Source: Geodermatophilus nigrescens | Lineage (GTDB): Bacteria; Actinomycetota; Actinomycetes; Mycobacteriales; Geodermatophilaceae | DNA: 64,000 bases | Direction: 5' to 3' | Assembly (NCBI RefSeq): GCF_900129495.1 | Contig: NZ_FQVX01000003.1 | Location: 186,001-250,000 of the forward strand | Shown: positions 1 to 7,908 of the stretch, piece by piece | Numbering within the stretch: position 1 is the stretch's first letter | Layout: the number at the start of each line of letters is the position of its first letter | Notes under the pieces: generated by a model | The model's input: the letters and a program-made list of their open reading frames with translations, nothing else | Told to the model about the DNA's origin: nothing | The model's database searches: none | Made by a program: the position numbers and the translations under genes

Positions 1-1328
1 GAGTCGCGGATGTACTGCTCGATCGGGTAGTCCTGCAGGAAGCCCGACCCGCCGAGGGTCTGCAGCGACTCCTGGGTGAGCAGCTGGGTGGCCCGCTCGG
101 AGCCGTACCCCTTGACCACCGGCAGCAGCAGGTCGTTGACGCGGGCGGCCAGCCGCGCCTCCTCGCTGTCCGCGGTGCCGGCGGCCTCGGCCTCGGTCAC
201 CTGGTCGCGGAAGCTCGCGGTGTAGAGGTACAGCGCCCGCATGCCCTCGGCGTGCGCCTTCTGCAGCATCAGCGAGCGGCGCACGTCGGGGTGGTGGGTG
301 ATCGTCACCCGCGGGGCGTCCTTCGACGTCGCGGTGAGGTCGGCGCCCTGCACCCGCTCCTTCGCGAAGGCCAGGGCCTGCTGGTAACCGGCCGACAGGG
401 TGGCGATCGCCTTGGTGCCCACGAACATCCGGGCGTGCTCGATGACCTTGAACATCTGCGCGATGCCGTCGTGCACCTCGCCGACCAGCCAGCCCTTGGC
501 GGGCACCGGCCCGTCGCCGAAGGTGAGCTCGCAGGTCGTGGAGACCTTGAGGCCCATCTTCTTCTCGACGTTGGTCACGTACACGCCGTTGCGCTCGCCG
601 AGGGCGCCGGTCTCGAGGTCGACGTGGAACTTGGGGACGACGAACAGCGACAGGCCCTTGGTACCCGGCTTCGCGCCCTCGGGGCGGGCCAGCACGAGGT
701 GGACGATGTTGTCGGAGAGGTCGTGCTCGGCGGAGGTGATGAACCGCTTGACGCCGGTGACGTGCCAGGAGCCGTCGTCCTGGCGCACCGCCTTCGTACG
801 GCCGGCGCCGACGTCGGAGCCCGCGTCGGGCTCGGTGAGCACCATGGTGGCGCCCCACTTGTGCTCGAGCATCAGCTCGGCCATGCGCTTCTGGTCGGGG
901 GTGCCGAGCTCGTGCAGGACGGCGGCGAAGGCGGCCCATGAGCCGTACATGAAGACGGCGGGGTTGGCGCCGAGCACCATCTCGAAGGCGCCCCACGTCA
1001 GGGCGTGCGGGGCGCCGAAGCCACCGAGGTGCTCGGGCAGGTCGAGGCGGTACCACTCGCCGTCCTCGATCGCGCGCACCGACCGCTTGAAGCTCTCGGG
1101 CAGCGTCACCGAGGAGGTGGCCGGGTCGAACACCGGCGGGTTGCGGTCGGCGTCGGTGAAGCTCTCGGCGATCGGGCCCTCGGCCAGCCGGCGGATCTCG
1201 GCGAGCACACCGCGCGCCGTCTCGGCGTCCATCTGCTCGAACGGGCCGGTGCCGAACCGGTCCTTGGTGTCGAGGAACTCGAACAGGTTGAACTCGAGGT
1301 CCCGCAGGTTCGCGGTGTAGTGGCTCAT
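1..1328 (-). CDS. fadE5: FadE5-like acyl-CoA dehydrogenase (C-terminus beyond window)
   Basis: Oxidises acyl-CoA to enoyl-CoA with FAD in the first step of fatty acid beta-oxidation, passing electrons to ETF. The N-terminus [19 protein letters not shown] and the stretches [29 protein letters not shown] and [12 protein letters not shown] match mycobacterial FadE5 as I remember it, a protein of about 600 residues; 442 codons lie here and the rest is off the left edge. The ATG start fits the conserved N-terminus. The upstream region carries two copies of a 14-bp motif that also precedes the etfD-like gene at 38.3-40.6 kb, so co-regulation with the ETF acceptor is likely. The family assignment is strong; the chain-length preference is not visible. 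Confidence 0.93.
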   Translation of the reverse strand, partial: MSHYTANLRDLEFNLFEFLDTKDRFGTGPFEQMDAETARGVLAEIRRLAEGPIAESFTDADRNPPVFDPATSSVTLPESFKRSVRAIEDGEWYRLDLPEHLGGFGAPHALTWGAFEMVLGANPAVFMYGSWAAFAAVLHELGTPDQKRMAELMLEHKWGATMVLTEPDAGSDVGAGRTKAVRQDDGSWHVTGVKRFITSAEHDLSDNIVHLVLARPEGAKPGTKGLSLFVVPKFHVDLETGALGERNGVYVTNVEKKMGLKVSTTCELTFGDGPVPAKGWLVGEVHDGIAQMFKVIEHARMFVGTKAIATLSAGYQQALAFAKERVQGADLTATSKDAPRVTITHHPDVRRSLMLQKAHAEGMRALYLYTASFRDQVTEAEAAGTADSEEARLAARVNDLLLPVVKGYGSERATQLLTQESLQTLGGSGFLQDYPIEQYIRD

Positions 1329-1375
1329 GCGGTGTCGCTCCCGTGCTCCGTGCCGGTGGGCGGCGGCAGGTGTGC

Positions 1376-1412
1376 CTACTCGCCGGTAACGAACGTTATT
1401 ACCGGCGGGTAA
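1376..1412 (-). promoter_or_regulatory. Paired operator-like inverted repeats before fadE5
   Basis: Two head-to-head copies of a motif TTACYCGCCGGTAA lie 48 bases upstream of the fadE5 start: one at 1376-1389 on the plus strand (first base C instead of T) and one at 1399-1412 read on the minus strand. They are separated by nine bases and together form a larger inverted repeat. Arms TTAC/GTAA with a six-base centre are the size expected for a TetR-family operator. The same motif occurs at 40766-40779. The regulator is not identified. Confidence 0.7.
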
Positions 1413-1430
1413 CCAGGAGCAAGGGCGCGG

Positions 1431-1471
1431 CCCGGGACACGCCCGCAGGGGTCAGAGCGGGGTGTCCCGGG
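1431..1471 (-). terminator. Hairpin after the LapA-domain gene
   Basis: A perfect 10-bp stem CCCGGGACAC/GTGTCCCGGG with a 21-base loop sits between the end of the LapA-domain gene and the fadE5 operator. No T-tract follows. It probably limits read-through into fadE5. Confidence 0.45.
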
Positions 1472-1531
1472 CCGTCGGCGCCGGGGAGGAGGCCCGGCGG
1501 GCTAGGAGGTGCCGGGCGGGCCCGGCGGGGG

Positions 1532-1930
1532 TCAGCGGTTGCGGCGTCGGGCGGCCAGCACCGCGCCCAGCAGGGCGGCGAACAGGGCGCCGAGCCCAGC
1601 AGCGATGAGCAGCGCCACCACCAGGGGCGCGCGGACGTCGGTGAAGACCAGGCTGATCGGCACCGTCTCGCCGTTGAACACGATGAACAGCACCAGGACC
1701 ACCGTGACGGCGATGAGCAGGGCCAGCGCCAGGCCACGGCCGATGGTGCGGCCGGCGGACCCGGCGCGGGAGGGCCGCGGGGCCGGGGTGGTGCCGCCGG
1801 ACGTGCCACCCGACGTGGCGGCCGGGGTGCCGGCCGTCGGGCCGGAGGCGGTCGTCCCGTAGCCGGTGGCGAAGGGATCGGTGCCCGGCGCGGAGGGCCG
1901 GGGCTCGGCGGGCGTTCCGGGAGCGGTCAC
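1532..1930 (-). CDS. LapA-domain (DUF1049) small membrane protein
   Basis: A 132-residue protein starting at GTG. Residues 1 to about 55 are Pro/Ala/Gly/Thr-rich and probably cytoplasmic. Two hydrophobic segments follow (about residues 66-85 and 102-126) separated by FNGETVPISLVFTDVRAPL, the usual spacing and link of the lipopolysaccharide assembly protein A domain. It ends in a basic AARRRNR tail that would anchor the cytoplasmic side. Actinobacteria lack LPS, so the domain name says little about its role here, which is unknown. It stands alone between hairpins. Confidence 0.8.
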   Translation of the reverse strand: MTAPGTPAEPRPSAPGTDPFATGYGTTASGPTAGTPAATSGGTSGGTTPAPRPSRAGSAGRTIGRGLALALLIAVTVVLVLFIVFNGETVPISLVFTDVRAPLVVALLIAAGLGALFAALLGAVLAARRRNR

Positions 1931-1989
1931 GCCCGACGGTCTGTCCGCTGGAGGCCCCGCTCAAACGGCCGGCACCCCGCCGGGGGAGC

Positions 1990-2175
1990 TCAGTCCCGGT
2001 GCGCCGCCGGCTCCGTCTCCGCGGGCGGCCAGGACGGGCCGGCCGCGCCGTCGGCCGGGCCGGTGGCCTCCGGGCCGTCGGAGTCCGGGGCCGGCGGGCC
2101 CGACGTGTCGCTGCCGAGGGGGCCGACCGAGCGCGGGGAGTCCGGCTCGGGCATCTTCTGCTCGCGCGTGCTCAC
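1990..2175 (-). CDS. Small acidic hypothetical protein
   Basis: A 61-codon reading frame from GTG, encoding a Pro/Asp/Glu/Ser-rich, probably disordered peptide with no membrane segment and no recognised domain. It lies between the LapA-domain gene and the 149-residue hypothetical gene on the same strand. The ribosome binding site is weak. Composition resembles the detached tail of the ribokinase at 3.8 kb. It could be a real small protein of the kind common in this lineage or a chance frame; I cannot tell from sequence alone. Confidence 0.4.
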   Translation of the reverse strand: MSTREQKMPEPDSPRSVGPLGSDTSGPPAPDSDGPEATGPADGAAGPSWPPAETEPAAHRD

Positions 2176-2221
2176 CGGCCCGAGTCTGCGCGCGCCCCGT
2201 GGCGACGGCGACCCGGGCGGC

Positions 2222-2671
2222 TCAGTCGTCGAGCGCGGGGCCGGCCTCGTGCGCCGGGTGCCCGGCCGTGCGCTCGCGCTGCTTCATCCGCGCCTCGAAC
2301 ACGTGCCGGTCCCCGCCGGAGAGCTCCGTGCGGGCCCGCTCGTCGAAGTCGCGGAACGCCGACCAGTAGGACGCGTCGTAGTCCTCGACGATCTGGAAGG
2401 TCCAGCGGTCGGCGATGACGTTGCGGCCGACGAGGTCGCGGTCGAGGTCGTCGGCGAGCTGCGTGTGGCCGGCCTCGCGGAACTTCTCGACGGCCTCCTG
2501 CAGCAGCCGGTCGGCCTTGCCGGAGTGCTGGTGGAAGCCGTAGAGCTGGCCGCGGGCCTGTTCGATGGTCTCCAGGGCCTCGGAGAGCTTGCCCAGCCCC
2601 TCGACGGTCGTGTCGTCGAGGTCGGGACGGGTGCGGTCGGTCACCGGCTCATCCTGCGGGTCCACGGACAC
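2222..2671 (-). CDS. Conserved-looking hypothetical protein, soluble and helical
   Basis: A 149-residue soluble protein of unknown function. It is rich in charged residues with heptad-like spacing (VEGLGKLSEALETIEQARGQL, then DRLLQEAVEKFREAGHTQLADDLDRDLVGRNV) and a tryptophan/tyrosine-rich centre (RWTFQIVEDYDASYWSAF), which suggests a folded helical domain. The start used is GTG at 2671; an in-frame GTG at 2644 preceded by AGGATGAG is an alternative that would shorten it by nine residues. A strong hairpin separates it from the TetR gene upstream, so it is probably transcribed alone. Confidence 0.7.
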   Translation of the reverse strand: MSVDPQDEPVTDRTRPDLDDTTVEGLGKLSEALETIEQARGQLYGFHQHSGKADRLLQEAVEKFREAGHTQLADDLDRDLVGRNVIADRWTFQIVEDYDASYWSAFRDFDERARTELSGGDRHVFEARMKQRERTAGHPAHEAGPALDD

Positions 2672-2673
2672 GT

Positions 2674-2706
2674 CTGCCCGGCGAGCGGGGTGCGCTCGCC
2701 GGGCAG
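2674..2706 (-). terminator. Hairpin after the TetR gene
   Basis: A perfect 13-bp stem CTGCCCGGCGAGC/GCTCGCCGGGCAG with a seven-base loop lies between the tetR stop and the hypothetical gene start. It fits an intrinsic terminator without a T-tract. Confidence 0.6.
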
Positions 2707-2751
2707 TCGCCGCGGGGGGAGGAGGGGCCGGAGGGCCCCCGCCGACGCGGG

Positions 2752-3390
2752 TCAGGCGGCGTCGCCGGCCGCGGAGCGGGCGGTGGCGATGTCGATCAGC
2801 CGCTCGGCGAGGTCGCGGCCGTGGGAGGCCGGGCCGTCGGGGCCGAGCAGGCCGCCGGAGAGGTACATGCCGTCGATGATCAGGTGGACCTGCGCGGCGA
2901 GGTCCTCACCGACGCCGGGGGCCACCTCCTCGGCCAGCCGCTCCAGCCGGGCGTGCAGCTCGAACTTGTAGTCGGCGGCCGCGCTGCGGGCGGGGTGCTG
3001 CGGGTCGTCGTACTCGCTGCTCACGTTCGTGAAGGGGCAGCCGCGGAAGCCGGCGCGGGTGACGTCGGCCTGCACCGAGTCGACGACGGCGAGCAGCGCG
3101 GCGCGCGGGTCCGGCGCGAGGTAGAGCAGCTCGTCGATGTGGCCGAGCACCGTGGCGGCCTTGCGGGCGAGGTACGCGCCGACGAGCTCGTCCTTGCTCT
3201 TGAACAGCCGGTAGACGGTCATCTTGCCCAGACCGGTCTCGCGGACGAGCTCGTCCATGCCCACGCTGCGGGAGCTGCGGGCGGCGAACAGGCGCTCGGC
3301 GGTGTCCAGGACGATGGCCTCCCGCTCCGCGCGGCTGCGGCGGACCGGGGCCGGGCTGTCGGCGTCGGCGAGGGAGAGGGCGGCGGTCAC
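2752..3390 (-). CDS. TetR/AcrR family transcriptional regulator
   Basis: A 212-residue DNA-binding repressor. The N-terminal helix-turn-helix is clear: AEREAIVLDTAERLFAARSSRSVGMDELVRETGLGKMTVYRLFKSKDELVGAYL (about residues 19-72). The C-terminal ligand-binding half contains RGCPFTNVSSEYDDPQHPAR, a signature of TetR proteins with the TetR_C_16/AefR-like C-domain. The ligand and targets are unknown. The start is GTG at 3390 with CAGAGT seven bases upstream, which may be the -10 of a leaderless transcript. It is one candidate for binding the fadE5 operator 1.4 kb away, but nothing shows this. Confidence 0.88.
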   Translation of the reverse strand: MTAALSLADADSPAPVRRSRAEREAIVLDTAERLFAARSSRSVGMDELVRETGLGKMTVYRLFKSKDELVGAYLARKAATVLGHIDELLYLAPDPRAALLAVVDSVQADVTRAGFRGCPFTNVSSEYDDPQHPARSAAADYKFELHARLERLAEEVAPGVGEDLAAQVHLIIDGMYLSGGLLGPDGPASHGRDLAERLIDIATARSAAGDAA

Positions 3391-3565
3391 GACGGCGACT
3401 CTGCCGCCTCCCGTGACGGATCAGTTCGCGGCACGCCGGACCCCCGGCACGGGTGATCCCACTGGGGTCCCGAGAGGCGAACGCGCAGGTCGGGACGCCG
3501 GTGCCGGGTGGGACCGCTGTGACGAACCGGTTCCGGGACCGGAGTGGCCGGAGGTGCCGCGCGGG

Positions 3566-3706
3566 TCAGGCGCGGCGGGTCCGGCGGGGGTTGGCGAGCA
3601 GCCGTACGACGCGCTCGGCGGCGGCCTGCGCCGTCGTCGCGGGCTCTCCGGTGGGCTCGCCGGGGGTCTCGTGCGCCGGCCGGTCCTCGTGCTGGGTGTC
3701 CTCCAT
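3566..3706 (-). CDS. Small hypothetical protein
   Basis: A 46-codon frame starting at ATG, beginning MEDTQHEDRPAHETPGE and ending in a basic helix ERVVRLLANPRRTRRA. The acidic-to-basic layout looks designed rather than random, but there is no recognised domain and the ribosome binding site is poor. It lies alone between tetR and the ribokinase terminator. It is kept as a tentative small gene. Confidence 0.35.
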   Translation of the reverse strand: MEDTQHEDRPAHETPGEPTGEPATTAQAAAERVVRLLANPRRTRRA

Positions 3707-3794
3707 GAGGCCCAGCCTGCCCGAGCCGCCGGACCCGGAAACAGGCCCTGAGCTGCGCGGACCCCCAGCGGGTGAGGTGATCCACGTCACCCCG

Positions 3795-3826
3795 GGACCC
3801 GTCCGGCCCGGGGACCGGACGGGTCC
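3795..3826 (-). terminator. Terminator after ribokinase
   Basis: A perfect 12-bp stem GGACCCGTCCGG/CCGGACGGGTCC with an eight-base loop starts nine bases beyond the ribokinase stop. Confidence 0.65.
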
Positions 3827-3834
3827 GTCCGGCG

Positions 3835-4998
3835 TCAGCTGCCGGGGGTGTCGGCGGGGCCGTCGCCCATCGGCTGACCCTCCGCGGGGTCCTCGGCGCG
3901 GGGCGTGCGGCCGTCGTCGTCGGGCTGCTCGCCGGCGGGGTCGCCCTCCGCGCGCTCCGGCGAGCGTGGCGGCCGTTCGGGCTCGGTCACGGCGTCCTCC
4001 TCGGGTCCGTCCTGGTGGTCGAGGGGGCCTTGCCCAGCCCGGCCCGCCGCCGAACCCCCGTCGACCTCGCTCGCCCCGACCTCCTGCGCCCCGGGCACCC
4101 GCGACAGCAGCGCGCGCACCGCGGCGGCGTCGGGCAGGCCCCCGCGCGCGCCGGGGCCCGTCGTCGACAGCGCCGCCGCGGCCACCGCCTCGCGCACGGC
4201 GCCGGGCAGGTCGTCGCCCCGGGCGAGGGCGGCGCCGAGGGCGCCGGTGAAGCAGTCGCCGGCGCCGGTGGTGTCCACGGCGCGCACCGGTGGCGGCGCC
4301 TGCAGCAGCGCCGGGCCCCCCGCCGGCACGACCAGCGCGCCGCGCGCGCCGAGGGTGACCACGGTGGCCGCGACGCCGAGGCCGCGGGCCAGCTCCGCGA
4401 GCTCGGCGGGCGTGCGCCCGGCCGGGCCGGCGCCGGCCAGCTGCACGAGCTCGTGCTCGTTGGGCACCAGCACGTCCACCCGCCGCAGCAGCTCCTCCGG
4501 CAGCGGCCGGGGCGGCGCCGGGGTGAGCACCACGGTGCCGGACGCGGCGTCCGCGGCGGCCCGCACCGCCTCGAGCGGCACCTCGAGCTGCAGGAGGACG
4601 ACGTCGGCGCCGCGCACCGCCGGCACGTCGACGTCGGCGGGGGCCAGGGCGGCGTTGGCGCCTGGCACGACGACGATGAGGTTCTCGCCGCTGCCGTCCT
4701 CCACGGGGATGGTGGCCGAGCCGGTCGGCGTCCCCGGCGTCGCGAGCACCCCCGCGGTGTCCACGCCCGCCTCCCGCAGCGCGGCCACCTGACGCCCGCC
4801 CGCGGGGTCCTCGCCCACGCGCCCGACCATGGCGACCCCCGTGCCGGAGAGCCGGCCCGCGGCCGCCGCCTGGTTGGCGCCCTTGCCGCCCGGGGCGAGC
4901 GCGGCGTCGCGGCCGACGACGGTCTCGCCGCGCCCGGGCAGCCGCTCGACGGCGACCAGCACGTCCTCGTTCAGGCTGCCGACGACGGTGACGGACAC
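3835..4998 (-). CDS. rbsK: Ribokinase (PfkB family) with a C-terminal acidic extension
   Basis: Phosphorylates ribose (or a related sugar) at O5 with ATP. PfkB signatures are intact: GSLNEDV at the N-terminus, PGGKGANQAAAAGRL near residues 37-51, and DTTGAGDCFTGALGAA, which holds the catalytic Asp. The kinase fold ends near residue 305. A hydrophilic tail of about 80 residues follows, far beyond the usual 300-residue length. Within the tail an in-frame GTG at 3990 is preceded by GAGGAGG at five bases, so the last 51 residues may also be made alone. Start is GTG at 4998 with a GGAGG site. No transporter adjoins, so the sugar is not certain. Confidence 0.88.
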   Translation of the reverse strand: MSVTVVGSLNEDVLVAVERLPGRGETVVGRDAALAPGGKGANQAAAAGRLSGTGVAMVGRVGEDPAGGRQVAALREAGVDTAGVLATPGTPTGSATIPVEDGSGENLIVVVPGANAALAPADVDVPAVRGADVVLLQLEVPLEAVRAAADAASGTVVLTPAPPRPLPEELLRRVDVLVPNEHELVQLAGAGPAGRTPAELAELARGLGVAATVVTLGARGALVVPAGGPALLQAPPPVRAVDTTGAGDCFTGALGAALARGDDLPGAVREAVAAAALSTTGPGARGGLPDAAAVRALLSRVPGAQEVGASEVDGGSAAGRAGQGPLDHQDGPEEDAVTEPERPPRSPERAEGDPAGEQPDDDGRTPRAEDPAEGQPMGDGPADTPGS

Positions 4999-5026
4999 GG
5001 GCGACCTCCGGGTGCGGGCGGGGCCC

Positions 5027-5578
5027 TCATCCTGCGGGCGGCCCCGCGTCGGCGTCGGGGGAGGGGGTGGCCTCGTGCCGGCGGGCGGCCAGGGGCAGCG
5101 CGTACCAGGTGACCAGCCCGACGAGGAGCACCGCGCCGCCGCCGAGCACGCCCGCCCAGCGGCCGAGGACGACGTCGAGGATGAGCAGCACCCCGGAGCT
5201 GATGGCCAGCACCAGCAGCGCCAGCCCGGCCAGCAGCATCCGGTCGGCGACGCGGATCAGCGCGGCCTTGCGGCGGCGGCGGAAGACCAGCCGGTGGAAC
5301 GACACCGGCGCGATGAGCACCACGGTCGCGAGCGCGGTGGCCAGCAGGGTGACGGTGTAGACGGTCAGCTGGACGTCGTCGAGCTCGCGGAAGCGCGCGG
5401 TGAAGGCCAGGCCGAGGAGGAAGGCGAACAGCACCTGGACGCCGGTGATGGCCACCCGGAGCTCCTGCAGCAGCTCGGCGAGGTTCCGGTCGAGCAGCTG
5501 GTCGAGGGTCTCCCCGCGCTCCTGGGCGCTGCGCGCGGCCGACGGCGTGTACCGCTGCCCCGTCCCGTCGACGCTCAC
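5027..5578 (-). CDS. DUF6328-type integral membrane protein
   Basis: A 183-residue membrane protein starting at GTG. After a charged N-terminus (ERGETLDQLLDRNLAELLQELRVAITGVQVLFAFLLGLAF) there are four hydrophobic segments, around residues 43-60, 74-96, 115-135 and 140-160. The motif LNELLQELRVxxxGxQxLFAFLL is typical of actinobacterial DUF6328 proteins, which are uncharacterised. It lies upstream of the ribokinase on the same strand with a 28-base gap, so the two could be co-transcribed. No enzymatic motif is visible. Confidence 0.75.
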   Translation of the reverse strand: MSVDGTGQRYTPSAARSAQERGETLDQLLDRNLAELLQELRVAITGVQVLFAFLLGLAFTARFRELDDVQLTVYTVTLLATALATVVLIAPVSFHRLVFRRRRKAALIRVADRMLLAGLALLVLAISSGVLLILDVVLGRWAGVLGGGAVLLVGLVTWYALPLAARRHEATPSPDADAGPPAG

Positions 5579-5668
5579 ACGGGGTGCCCTACCCGGCCGC
5601 CGCGCGCCGCACCCGTTTCCCGAGGTCGGGAGCGAGGTACCGGCGGGGGACGCGACCGAGGAGGAACC

Positions 5669-6010
5669 GTGGCCGACGACGACCGGGACGCCATCCGGAA
5701 GGACTTCGACGAGGCGGTCAACATGAGCGCCTCGGAGCTGAGGAAGTGGCTGGACACCGACGAGTCGCAGGAGGTCGGCCAGAAGAGCGGCGGGTCCGGC
5801 GAGTCGACCGGGCACGAGATGGGCCGCCGCATCGTCGAGCTGCTGGGCAAGAAGAAGGGCGACCTCGACGACGACGACTACGCCGCCATGAAGAAGGTCC
5901 ACGGCTACGTGCAGCGGCACATGGCGCAGGAGCCGAAGAAGGAGGACGTCGAGTCCTCGAAGTGGCGGTACTCGCTGATGAACTGGGGCCACGACCCCCT
6001 GAAGAAGTAG
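5669..6010 (+). CDS. DUF3140 family protein
   Basis: A 113-residue, highly charged soluble protein. The body follows the DUF3140 pattern: FDEAVNMSASELRKWLDTDESQEVGQK, then GHEMGRRIVELLGKKKGDLDDDDYAAMKKVHGYVQRHMAQ and SKWRYSLMNWGHDPLKK at the end. Members of this family are short actinobacterial proteins of unknown role, sometimes proposed to bind DNA. The GTG start is fixed by a strong GAGGAGG site five bases upstream. The stop lies eight bases before the methyltransferase start, so the two are probably one transcript. Confidence 0.85.
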   Translation: MADDDRDAIRKDFDEAVNMSASELRKWLDTDESQEVGQKSGGSGESTGHEMGRRIVELLGKKKGDLDDDDYAAMKKVHGYVQRHMAQEPKKEDVESSKWRYSLMNWGHDPLKK

Positions 6011-6017
6011 CCGGCGG

Positions 6018-6773
6018 GTGCGCATCGGCGACCCGCGGCGCAACGACCTCGCCCAGTACGACGGGCTGGCCGACCAGTGGTGGGAGGCCGCCGGCGGGTT
6101 CGCGATGCTGCACTGGCTGGCCGCCTCGCGCGCCGGGCACGTCCCACCCGCGGCCGGCCCGGACGCGCTGCTGGTCGACCTCGCCTGCGGCGGCGGGCTG
6201 ATGGCGCCGCACGCCGCGCGCCTGGGCTACCGGCACGTCGGCGTCGACCTCGGCGCCGCGGGGCTCCGGGTCGCCGCGGACCACGGCGTCCTCGCGGTGC
6301 GCGGGTCGGTGCTCGCGGTGCCGCTGCGCGACGGGTGCGCCGACGTCGTCGTCGCGGGGGAGATCCTCGAGCACGTCGCCGAGCACGAGGCGGTGCTCGC
6401 CGAGGCGGCGCGGCTGCTGCGCCCCGGCGGCACGCTGGTCGTCGACGCGATCGCCGCGACCCGGCTGGCGGAGGTGGTCGCCGTCCGGATCGCCGAGCGC
6501 CTGCCCGGCGGGCCGCCGCCGGGCATCCACGATCCGGCGCTGTTCGTCGACCGGCGCCGGCTGCTCGCGGCCGCCGACCGGCTCGGCCTGGACCTGCGGC
6601 TGGTCGGCCTGCGGCCCTCGGTGCGCGACGTCGTCGCCTGGCGGCTCGGGCGCCGCGACGTCGTCCGGATGCGGCCGCTGCGCACCACCGCCGTGCTCTT
6701 CGCCGGCTACGGCCGCAAGCGGGAGGCGCCCGGGCGGCGCGGCGCCCCGCCCGCACGTACGGTCGAGAGGTGA
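6018..6773 (+). CDS. Class I SAM-dependent methyltransferase (UbiG/UbiE-like)
   Basis: A 251-residue methyltransferase of the Rossmann-fold class. Motif I is LLVDLACGGGLMAPHAARLG (about residues 51-70) with an acidic residue at the end of beta 2 (VGVDLG), and the motif IV region reads ADVVVAGEILEHVAEHEAVL followed by LLRPGGTLVVD. It resembles quinone and 3-demethylubiquinone O-methyltransferases. It is followed after 40 bases by the type III polyketide synthase, so its likely substrate is the phenolic or pyrone product of that enzyme; this is inference from position. The start is GTG, with an AGCCGGCGG-type weak site. Confidence 0.82.
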   Translation: MRIGDPRRNDLAQYDGLADQWWEAAGGFAMLHWLAASRAGHVPPAAGPDALLVDLACGGGLMAPHAARLGYRHVGVDLGAAGLRVAADHGVLAVRGSVLAVPLRDGCADVVVAGEILEHVAEHEAVLAEAARLLRPGGTLVVDAIAATRLAEVVAVRIAERLPGGPPPGIHDPALFVDRRRLLAAADRLGLDLRLVGLRPSVRDVVAWRLGRRDVVRMRPLRTTAVLFAGYGRKREAPGRRGAPPARTVER

Positions 6774-6813
6774 CCGCCTCCCCGACCAGCCCGTTCCCCC
6801 GGGGGCCGCGCGG

Positions 6814-7842
6814 GTGAGCGCCGCCGTGCTGACCGGCGCGGGCGCCGCCCTGCCGGCCACCCTCGACCAGGACGCCGCCTGGGAGGGCTTCTTCGCCCGC
6901 CACTACGACGGCGTCCGGGCGGCGAAGCGGATCTGGTCGAGCGCCGGCGTGCGCCGCCGCCACGCGGTGGCCAACCCCGTCGACGAGGACCTCAGCGGGT
7001 GGGGCACCGGCGCGCGCATGGCGCGCTACGTCCAGGAGGCGCTGCCGCTGGGCAAGCAGGCCGTGGCGACGGCGCTGGACTCCGCGGGCCTCGCCCCCGG
7101 CGACGTCGGCCTGTTCGCCGTGGCCACCTGCACCGGGTACGCCACCCCGGGGCTGGACATCCGGCTGGCCAGCGACCTCGGCATGCCGGCGGGCCTGCAG
7201 CGGCTGCTCGTGGGGCACATGGGCTGCTACGCCGCCGTCCCGGGGCTGGCGGCGGTGGGCGACTTCGTCACCGCCCGGTCCCGCCCGGCGGTGCTGCTGT
7301 GCTGCGAGCTGACCAGCCTGCACGTGCAGCCCGCCGTGCGGGACCTCGACCAGGTCGTGGCGCACGCGCTGTTCTCCGACGCCGCGGCGGCCGTCGTCGT
7401 CGAGCCCGGCGCGGGCCGCGGCCGCCGGTTGGCCGGCGTCGTCGCCCGTACGGACCCCTCGACGGCCGACCACATGACCTGGGACGTCACCGACCTCGGG
7501 TTCCGCATGGGGCTCTCGCCGCGGGTGCCCGACGTGCTCTCCCGGCACGTCGGCGACGTGGTGGCCGAGCTGCTGGACGGCGCCGGGCTGCGCGTCGAGG
7601 ACGTCGCCGGCTGGGCGGTGCACCCCGGCGGCCCGCGGATCCTCGACGTGGTCCGCGACGAGCTCGGCCTGGCCGAGGAGCAGATCGCCGCCTCCCGGCG
7701 GGTGCTCGCCGAGCACGGCAACTGCTCGTCGGCGACCGTGCTCCTGGTGCTGCAGGAGCTGGCCGACGTCGACGGCCCGGTGGTCGCCATGGCCTTCGGT
7801 CCGGGGTTGACCCTGTACGCAGCGCTACTGCTGCCCGCCTAA
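6814..7842 (+). CDS. Type III polyketide synthase (chalcone/stilbene synthase family)
   Basis: A 342-residue homodimeric ketosynthase that extends an acyl starter with malonyl-CoA and cyclises the product. The catalytic triad is visible as Cys138 in VGHMGCYAA, His270 in WAVHPGGPRI and Asn303 in EHGNCSSATV; the C-terminal AFGPGLTLYAALL loop is also typical. Length is slightly short for the family (350-400) but no domain is missing. With the upstream methyltransferase it forms a minimal two-gene cluster. The product could be an alkylpyrone, alkylresorcinol or quinone precursor; sequence alone does not decide. Expression may be linked to the DosR-like regulator just downstream, on the same strand. 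Confidence 0.92.
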   Translation: MSAAVLTGAGAALPATLDQDAAWEGFFARHYDGVRAAKRIWSSAGVRRRHAVANPVDEDLSGWGTGARMARYVQEALPLGKQAVATALDSAGLAPGDVGLFAVATCTGYATPGLDIRLASDLGMPAGLQRLLVGHMGCYAAVPGLAAVGDFVTARSRPAVLLCCELTSLHVQPAVRDLDQVVAHALFSDAAAAVVVEPGAGRGRRLAGVVARTDPSTADHMTWDVTDLGFRMGLSPRVPDVLSRHVGDVVAELLDGAGLRVEDVAGWAVHPGGPRILDVVRDELGLAEEQIAASRRVLAEHGNCSSATVLLVLQELADVDGPVVAMAFGPGLTLYAALLLPA

Positions 7843-7908
7843 CGCGCAGGACAGCCGCCTCAGGCACTACCCTCTGTGACCGCAGTCACGGTCGGAGGGA
7901 GGGTGGTC

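Noticed and set aside
2752-3390. This TetR protein as the regulator of fadE5 and etfD
   Set aside because: Proximity is the only argument. No copy of the 14-bp motif lies before the tetR gene itself and the ligand domain gives no hint.
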